From: Sphingomonadales bacterium
GTDB taxonomy: Bacteria > Pseudomonadota > Alphaproteobacteria > Sphingomonadales > Sphingomonadaceae
Reading direction: 5' to 3'
Length of the DNA: 5,891 nucleotides
Assembly (NCBI GenBank): GCA_027486275.1
Contig: JAIXPM010000298.1
Span: forward strand, 1 to 5,891
The notes beneath the pieces are model-generated. The model did no database searches, was not told the DNA's origin, and was given only the letters and a program-made list of their open reading frames with translations. Every line of letters starts with the position of its first letter. Within the stretch, counting starts at the first letter, position 1. Positions 1 through 5,891 of this stretch are shown here, in pieces. Position numbers and translations under genes: made by a program.

Positions 1-1251
1 GTGGCGGTGGCCGAGGAATATCGTGTGGGCGGCACCTGCGTGATCCGCGGCTGCGTGCCCAAGAAGCTGCTGGTGTACGGATCGCATTTCGCCGAGGATC
101 TGGAAGATGCCCGCCGCTTTGGCTGGCAGATCGAGGGCAAGACATTCGATTGGGCTGTGCTGCGCGACAATGTGGCAGCCGAGGTGGATCGCCTGAACGG
201 GCTCTATCAGAACACGCTCGACAACAACCAGGTCACGACCTTGTTGGGCCATGCCCGCATCATCGATGCGCACACGGTAGAGGTCGAAGGCCAGCGCCAT
301 ACGGCTGGCACCATCCTGATCGCCAGCGGCGCGCGGCCCTTCACGCCTGATATTCCGGGCGCCGAACATGGCATCACCTCGAACGACGTGTTCCACCTGC
401 CCACCCTGCCCCGCCGCATGGTGATTGCCGGCGCCGGTTATATCGCCACCGAATTTGCCGGCGTGTTTCACGAATTGGGCGTGGACGTGACACTGATCAA
501 CCGCAGCGAAACGATCCTGCGCGGCTGGGAACCGGCGCTGTCCGATCGCCTGTTGCAGATCAGCATGGCCAAGGGGCTGAACTTCAAGCTGAACTGCCGG
601 CTGGAACGGGTGGAAAAGACCGAAGCCGGCTTCGTGCTGCACTTCGCCGATGGCAAGACCATGGAAACCGATGTTGTGCTGTGGGCGCTGGGCCGGGTGC
701 CGAATGTCGAAGGCCTCGGGCTGGAGAATGTGGGTGTTGCGCTGAACGAGAAGGGCGCGATTGCCGTGGACGCGGACAATCGCACCAACGTGCCTACTGT
801 CTTCGCCGTCGGTGACGTGACAGACCGGGTGCAACTCACCCCCGTGGCCATCCGCGAAGGACACAGCTTTGCAGATCGCCAGTTCGGGGAGAAGAACTGG
901 CATGTGGATTATAACGCCATCCCATCGGCGGTGTTTTCCAATCCGCCGTTGGGCAGCGTGGGCATGACCGAAGCCCAGGCCCGCAACGCCTATGGCCAGG
1001 TGAAGATCTACACCTCCGATTTCCGGCCCATGAAGAACGTGCTGGCCGGCCGCAACGAACGCGCGTTGTACAAGCTGGTGGTGGACGCCTCCTCAGATCG
1101 GGTGGTGGGCGCCCACATGATCGGCCCCGATGCGCCGGAAATCCTGCAGGCGGTGGCCATCGCTGTGAAGGCCGGGCTGACCAAGGCGCAGTTCGACGAG
1201 ACCATGGCGCTCCACCCGACGATGAGCGAAGAGCTGGTGTTGATGAGGTGA
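1..1251 (+). CDS. gor: Glutathione-disulfide reductase, 5'-truncated by window edge
   Basis: Cytoplasmic flavoenzyme that reduces glutathione disulfide to GSH with NADPH. The 416 visible residues lack the N-terminal FAD-binding GxGxxG strand, so about 35 residues probably lie upstream. The GTG at base 1 reads as an internal Val, not a start. Visible motifs (window numbering) are the redox pair C13-VIRG-C18 followed by VPKK, which is the plant/cyanobacterial form rather than CVNVGC; the NADPH Rossmann motif GAGYIA at 144-149; Arg168 and Arg174, spaced like the NADP-phosphate-binding arginines of E. coli Gor; the second FAD motif ending in Asp272 (AVGD); and the active-site dyad His405/Glu410 in HPTMSEE near the C-terminus. 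These arginines and the HPT ending favour Gor over lipoamide or mercuric reductase. The stop is TGA at 1249-1251, 39 bases before the DAHP synthase ATG in the same frame, so the two are probably one transcript. Nothing in the visible part looks broken. Confidence 0.95.
   Translation: MAVAEEYRVGGTCVIRGCVPKKLLVYGSHFAEDLEDARRFGWQIEGKTFDWAVLRDNVAAEVDRLNGLYQNTLDNNQVTTLLGHARIIDAHTVEVEGQRHTAGTILIASGARPFTPDIPGAEHGITSNDVFHLPTLPRRMVIAGAGYIATEFAGVFHELGVDVTLINRSETILRGWEPALSDRLLQISMAKGLNFKLNCRLERVEKTEAGFVLHFADGKTMETDVVLWALGRVPNVEGLGLENVGVALNEKGAIAVDADNRTNVPTVFAVGDVTDRVQLTPVAIREGHSFADRQFGEKNWHVDYNAIPSAVFSNPPLGSVGMTEAQARNAYGQVKIYTSDFRPMKNVLAGRNERALYKLVVDASSDRVVGAHMIGPDAPEILQAVAIAVKAGLTKAQFDETMALHPTMSEELVLMR
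1245..1251 (+). promoter_or_regulatory. Strong Shine-Dalgarno sequence overlapping the gor stop codon
   Basis: GAGGTGA matches seven bases of the ideal anti-SD complement GGAGGTGA, and its last three bases are the gor stop. It ends 10 bases before the ATG at 1262 (normal spacing). It lies 39 bases before the DAHP synthase ATG at 1291, too far to serve that start directly, and 18 before the TTG at 1270. By position it serves the 10-codon ORF at 1262-1294. The match could be partly coincidental, since it also encodes the last codons of gor. Confidence 0.5.
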
Positions 1252-1261
1252 CTTGCTCACC

Positions 1262-1294
1262 ATGGTGATTTGCCGCAAAGCACCGGCATCATGA
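1262..1294 (+). CDS. Possible 10-codon coupling mini-ORF ahead of DAHP synthase
   Basis: ATG at 1262 opens the decapeptide [10 protein letters not shown] and closes with TGA at 1292-1294. That stop overlaps the DAHP synthase ATG as ATGA (1291-1294), the classic geometry for termination-reinitiation coupling. A GAGGTGA Shine-Dalgarno ends 10 bases upstream, whereas no clear SD lies just before 1291. The peptide has no Phe, Tyr or Trp, so it is not a classic aromatic-amino-acid attenuator peptide. Its function would be to bring ribosomes to the downstream start. An ORF this short can arise by chance; the support is the combination of SD, spacing and overlap, not the peptide itself. Confidence 0.3.
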   Translation: MVICRKAPAS

Positions 1295-2667
1295 CGAATA
1301 ACTGGACCCACGACAGCTGGCGCGCCCACGAGGCCCGGCAATTGCCCACCTACCCCGATGCCGATGCGCTGCGGGCGGTGGAAACCGAGCTGCGTTCCTA
1401 TCCGCCGCTGGTGTTTGCTGGCGAAGCCCGCGACCTGACCACACGGCTCGCCGATGCGGCATCTGGCAAGGCCTTCCTGTTGCAGGGCGGCGATTGCGCC
1501 GAAAGCTTTGCCGAATTCCACCCCAACACCATCCGCGACACCTTCCGCGTGCTGCTGCAGATGGCGGTGGTGATGACTTTCGCCAGCAAGATGCCGATCG
1601 TGAAGGTGGGCCGCATGGCAGGACAGTTCGCCAAGCCGCGATCGGGCGATTTCGAGGAAATCGATGGCGTGTCGCTGCCCAGCTATCGCGGCGACAATGT
1701 CAACGATATCGAATTCACCGCCGAAGCGCGCATGCCCAACCCGCAGCGGATGATCCGCGGGTATATGCAATCGGCGTCGACCCTGAACCTGCTGCGGGCC
1801 TTTGCCAGCGGCGGCTATGCCAATCTGCACCAGGTGCACAAATGGAACCTGGATTTTGCCGCGCGCAGCCCCTGGGCCGAACAATATGCGCAATTGGCGG
1901 ACCGGATCGGTGAGGCGCTGGACTTCATGGAAGCCATCGGCCTGTCACCCGATACCGTGCCGCAGTTGAAGGGAACCAGCTTCTTCACCAGCCACGAGGC
2001 GCTGCTGCTGGGCTATGAAGAAGCGATGACCCGGCAGGACAGCCTGACCGGCGATTGGTACGACACGTCGGCCCATATGCTGTGGATTGGCGACCGCACG
2101 CGCTTTGAGGGCAGCGCCCATGTGGAGTTCCTGCGCGGCGTGGGCAACCCGCTGGGCCTGAAATGCGGGCCGAGTTTGGAGCCGGATGACCTGATCCGCC
2201 TGCTCGATACGCTGAATCCGGGGAACCAGCCGGGCCGAATCACCCTCATCACCCGATTCGGCCATGACAAGGTTGAGGCGCATTTGCCCCGCCTGATTCG
2301 CGCCGTGAAGCGAGAAGGTCACCATGTTTTGTGGAGCTGCGACCCCATGCACGGCAACACGATCAAGGCCGCAGGGGGCCTGAAAACCCGTCCTTTCGAC
2401 CGAATTCTGACTGAAGTGACCGGATTCTTCGCGGTTCACCGCTCGGAAAATACCCATGCCGGTGGCATCCATCTGGAGATGACTGGTCAGGACGTCACGG
2501 AATGTACGGGAGGTGCCATCGCCATTTCGGACGAAGGCCTTGGCGCCCGGTATCAGACCCAGTGCGATCCCCGCTTGAACGCCAGCCAAAGCCTTGAGAT
2601 GGCATTCCTTATTGCCGAAGCCCTGAAAGCCGAACGCGAGGCCCTGGCGCACAGCGCCGCCGCCTGA
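1291..2667 (+). CDS. Class II 3-deoxy-7-phosphoheptulonate (DAHP) synthase
   Basis: Cytoplasmic enzyme (EC 2.5.1.54) that condenses phosphoenolpyruvate and erythrose 4-phosphate to DAHP, the first committed step of the shikimate pathway. The 458 residues, with ATG at 1291, fit the usual size of the short plant-like/class II proteobacterial enzymes. The start was chosen because MTNNW..SW matches the typical N-terminus; the alternative TTG at 1270 adds seven unlikely residues. Metal ligands line up with the mycobacterial class II enzyme: Cys69 (GGDCAES), His354 (CDPMHGNT), Glu396 (HLEMTGQ) and Asp426 (CDPRLN), with the same 42- and 30-residue spacings among the last three. Arg108 in [14 protein letters not shown] and the LKCGPS segment form the phosphate/PEP-binding region. 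It lacks the long N-terminal extension that carries allosteric sites in the M. tuberculosis enzyme. Symbols aroF, aroG and aroH are used inconsistently for this class, so none is given. It follows gor closely and ends just before a strong terminator. Confidence 0.96.
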   Translation: MTNNWTHDSWRAHEARQLPTYPDADALRAVETELRSYPPLVFAGEARDLTTRLADAASGKAFLLQGGDCAESFAEFHPNTIRDTFRVLLQMAVVMTFASKMPIVKVGRMAGQFAKPRSGDFEEIDGVSLPSYRGDNVNDIEFTAEARMPNPQRMIRGYMQSASTLNLLRAFASGGYANLHQVHKWNLDFAARSPWAEQYAQLADRIGEALDFMEAIGLSPDTVPQLKGTSFFTSHEALLLGYEEAMTRQDSLTGDWYDTSAHMLWIGDRTRFEGSAHVEFLRGVGNPLGLKCGPSLEPDDLIRLLDTLNPGNQPGRITLITRFGHDKVEAHLPRLIRAVKREGHHVLWSCDPMHGNTIKAAGGLKTRPFDRILTEVTGFFAVHRSENTHAGGIHLEMTGQDVTECTGGAIAISDEGLGARYQTQCDPRLNASQSLEMAFLIAEALKAEREALAHSAAA

Positions 2668-2696
2668 ATTGCCCCCTGAAATCCCGGAACCGGTCA

Positions 2697-2737
2697 CGCC
2701 CGGCCAGCCTTGATTGGCTGGCCGGGCGTTGCTTTTT
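2697..2737 (+). terminator. Intrinsic terminator after DAHP synthase
   Basis: A perfect 13-bp GC-rich stem pairs 2697-2709 with 2716-2728 across a 6-base loop (TTGATT). It is followed by TTGC and then five T at 2733-2737. It starts 29 bases after the DAHP synthase stop and separates the housekeeping block from the protease gene. Confidence 0.9.
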
Positions 2738-2820
2738 GACCTCGATTTTCCGCACGACCGTTCAGGCTCTGGTCAGGGAAAATTAGTAATTCCACATCGA
2801 GAGTACGTAACGAATATCGT

Positions 2821-2853
2821 TGATGAAGATTCATCACGACAACGTTCTGTCGT
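2821..2853. promoter_or_regulatory. Two adjoining dyads, candidate operator
   Basis: TGATGAA and TTCATCA form a palindrome with 7-bp arms and a 2-base centre at 2821-2836. A second dyad with 6-bp arms, ACGACA/TGTCGT, spans 2836-2853 around ACGTTC and shares base 2836 with the first. This side-by-side layout is typical of binding sites for dimeric regulators, but I recognise no specific family consensus. Short dyads also occur by chance in 400 bases. Confidence 0.3.
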
Positions 2854-2898
2854 TTACATTTTTATCACCAATACGGACTAAGCAGCCTGTGAAACCGG

Positions 2899-2920
2899 AT
2901 GTTCTAGCGCTTTAGAACAT
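2899..2920. promoter_or_regulatory. 22-bp palindrome with 8-bp arms, candidate operator
   Basis: ATGTTCTA (2899-2906) and TAGAACAT (2913-2920) are exact reverse complements around the 6-base spacer GCGCTT. The size suits a dimeric helix-turn-helix protein. It is not followed by a T-tract, so a terminator is unlikely. It lies 151 bases before the protease start. It does not fit the alphaproteobacterial LexA direct repeat GTTC-N7-GTTC. Confidence 0.4.
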
Positions 2921-3055
2921 TTGGTTAATGAATGTTTTTATTTGGGTTTCTTAGCCGAAGTAAAAACTTCGTTACTAGTTGCTTGGCGTAACCTCGTGTT
3001 CATCATTTTGTTGTGTGCGTTAACCGCAGTAACTTTTGCGTTACGCATGATGCCT

Positions 3056-3061
3056 GAAAGG
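3056..3061 (+). promoter_or_regulatory. Ribosome-binding site of the S8 protease gene
   Basis: GAAAGG ends 10 bases before the ATG at 3072. It is a moderate Shine-Dalgarno match at acceptable spacing and supports this start over later in-frame ATG codons. Confidence 0.55.
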
Positions 3062-3071
3062 CTCAACCACG

Positions 3072-5822
<2,751 letters not shown>

Positions 5823-5852
5823 CGGGTCACGGCGCACGCGCCGTGCGGGGCG

Positions 5853-5889
5853 AGGTCGGCCAGGGACGCCTGGCCGGCCTTTGCCGTTT
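5853..5889 (+). terminator. Intrinsic terminator after the S8 protease
   Basis: A 12-bp stem pairs 5853-5864 with 5869-5880 (one G-U pair) around the 4-base loop GACG. It is followed by a short, interrupted T-tract, TTGCCGTTT. A second hairpin just upstream (5828-5835 with 5838-5845, CACGGCGC/GCGCCGTG) has no T-tract and may assist or stabilise the 3' end. Termination here is plausible but weaker than at 2697-2737. Confidence 0.7.
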
Positions 5890-5891
5890 GA

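Larger units (their letters stand above)
2738..3071. other. AT-rich intergenic region upstream of the S8 protease
   Basis: No convincing gene is present. GC over 2761-3060 is about 40% by hand count, well below the flanking coding DNA. The region is rich in TpA steps and holds several dyad symmetries, listed separately where strongest. A weak dyad with 5-bp arms lies at 2809-2821 (AACGA-ATA-TCGTT), and an 11-base odd palindrome, TGCGTTACGCA, at 3037-3047. GTAAC or GTTAC recurs several times between 2805 and 3045. No well-matched sigma-70 -35/-10 pair could be picked by eye. The likeliest role is the promoter, operators and 5' leader of the protease gene. Confidence 0.7.

Noticed and set aside
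1..3. GTG at the window edge as the real start of gor
   Set aside because: The reading begins inside the conserved N-terminal region just before GGTCVIRGC; the first FAD-binding motif is missing, so the codon is an internal Val and the gene starts upstream.
1270..1290. TTG start for DAHP synthase, seven residues longer
   Set aside because: The ATG at 1291 gives the N-terminus and length expected for the family, and the TTG has no well-spaced Shine-Dalgarno.
1262..1294. Aromatic amino acid attenuator leader peptide
   Set aside because: The peptide [10 protein letters not shown] has no Phe, Tyr or Trp, and no alternative terminator hairpin lies before the DAHP synthase gene; coupling is the better reading.
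1093..2697. Long minus-strand ORFs opposite gor and DAHP synthase (1093-1893, 1945-2697)
   Set aside because: They lie antisense to clearly conserved enzymes in GC-rich DNA, where stop-free antisense frames are common; the translations show no family features.

Overview
The window looks like chromosome of a GC-rich alphaproteobacterium, most likely a sphingomonad (Sphingomonadales). This is inferred from the high-GC coding sequence, the plant/cyanobacterial-type glutathione reductase, the class II DAHP synthase, and a large secreted-type S8 protease with Thr-Pro linkers and RTX-like modules. No rRNA, tRNA, transposase or CRISPR array is visible.

Positions 1-2737 are a housekeeping block on the + strand. 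It holds the 3' part of gor (glutathione-disulfide reductase, cut by the window edge) and then, 39 bases after its stop, a complete class II DAHP synthase, the entry enzyme of the shikimate pathway. The short gap and the lack of a terminator between them suggest co-transcription. The gor stop codon sits inside a strong ribosome-binding sequence. That sequence is spaced for a 10-codon mini-ORF whose stop overlaps the DAHP synthase ATG (ATGA), so the two may be translationally coupled. A strong intrinsic terminator (13-bp stem, T-tract) closes the block.

Positions 2738-3071 are a non-coding stretch; 2761-3060 is about 40% GC by hand count, far below the flanking genes. It contains several dyad symmetries, including an 8-bp-arm palindrome at 2899-2920, and looks like a regulatory region for the next gene.

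Positions 3072-5822 encode a 916-residue subtilisin-family (S8) protease. In order it has an unusual N-terminus without a signal peptide, an inhibitor-I9-like propeptide, and a catalytic domain (Asp174, His280, Asn378, Ser457) with an insertion carrying three EF-hand-like loops. Two linker-plus-module units follow, each a Thr-Pro repeat and a ~137-residue RTX/EF-hand-like domain, and then a tail ending in hydrophobic residues. The layout suggests a calcium-dependent extracellular protease exported by a type I system, which is not in the window. Hairpins after the stop end the transcript.

The housekeeping block and the protease appear to be separate transcription units with no evident functional link. 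The most interesting parts are the duplicated C-terminal module, the EF-hand insertion, the AT-rich upstream region with its palindromes, and the mini-ORF between gor and the DAHP synthase gene.
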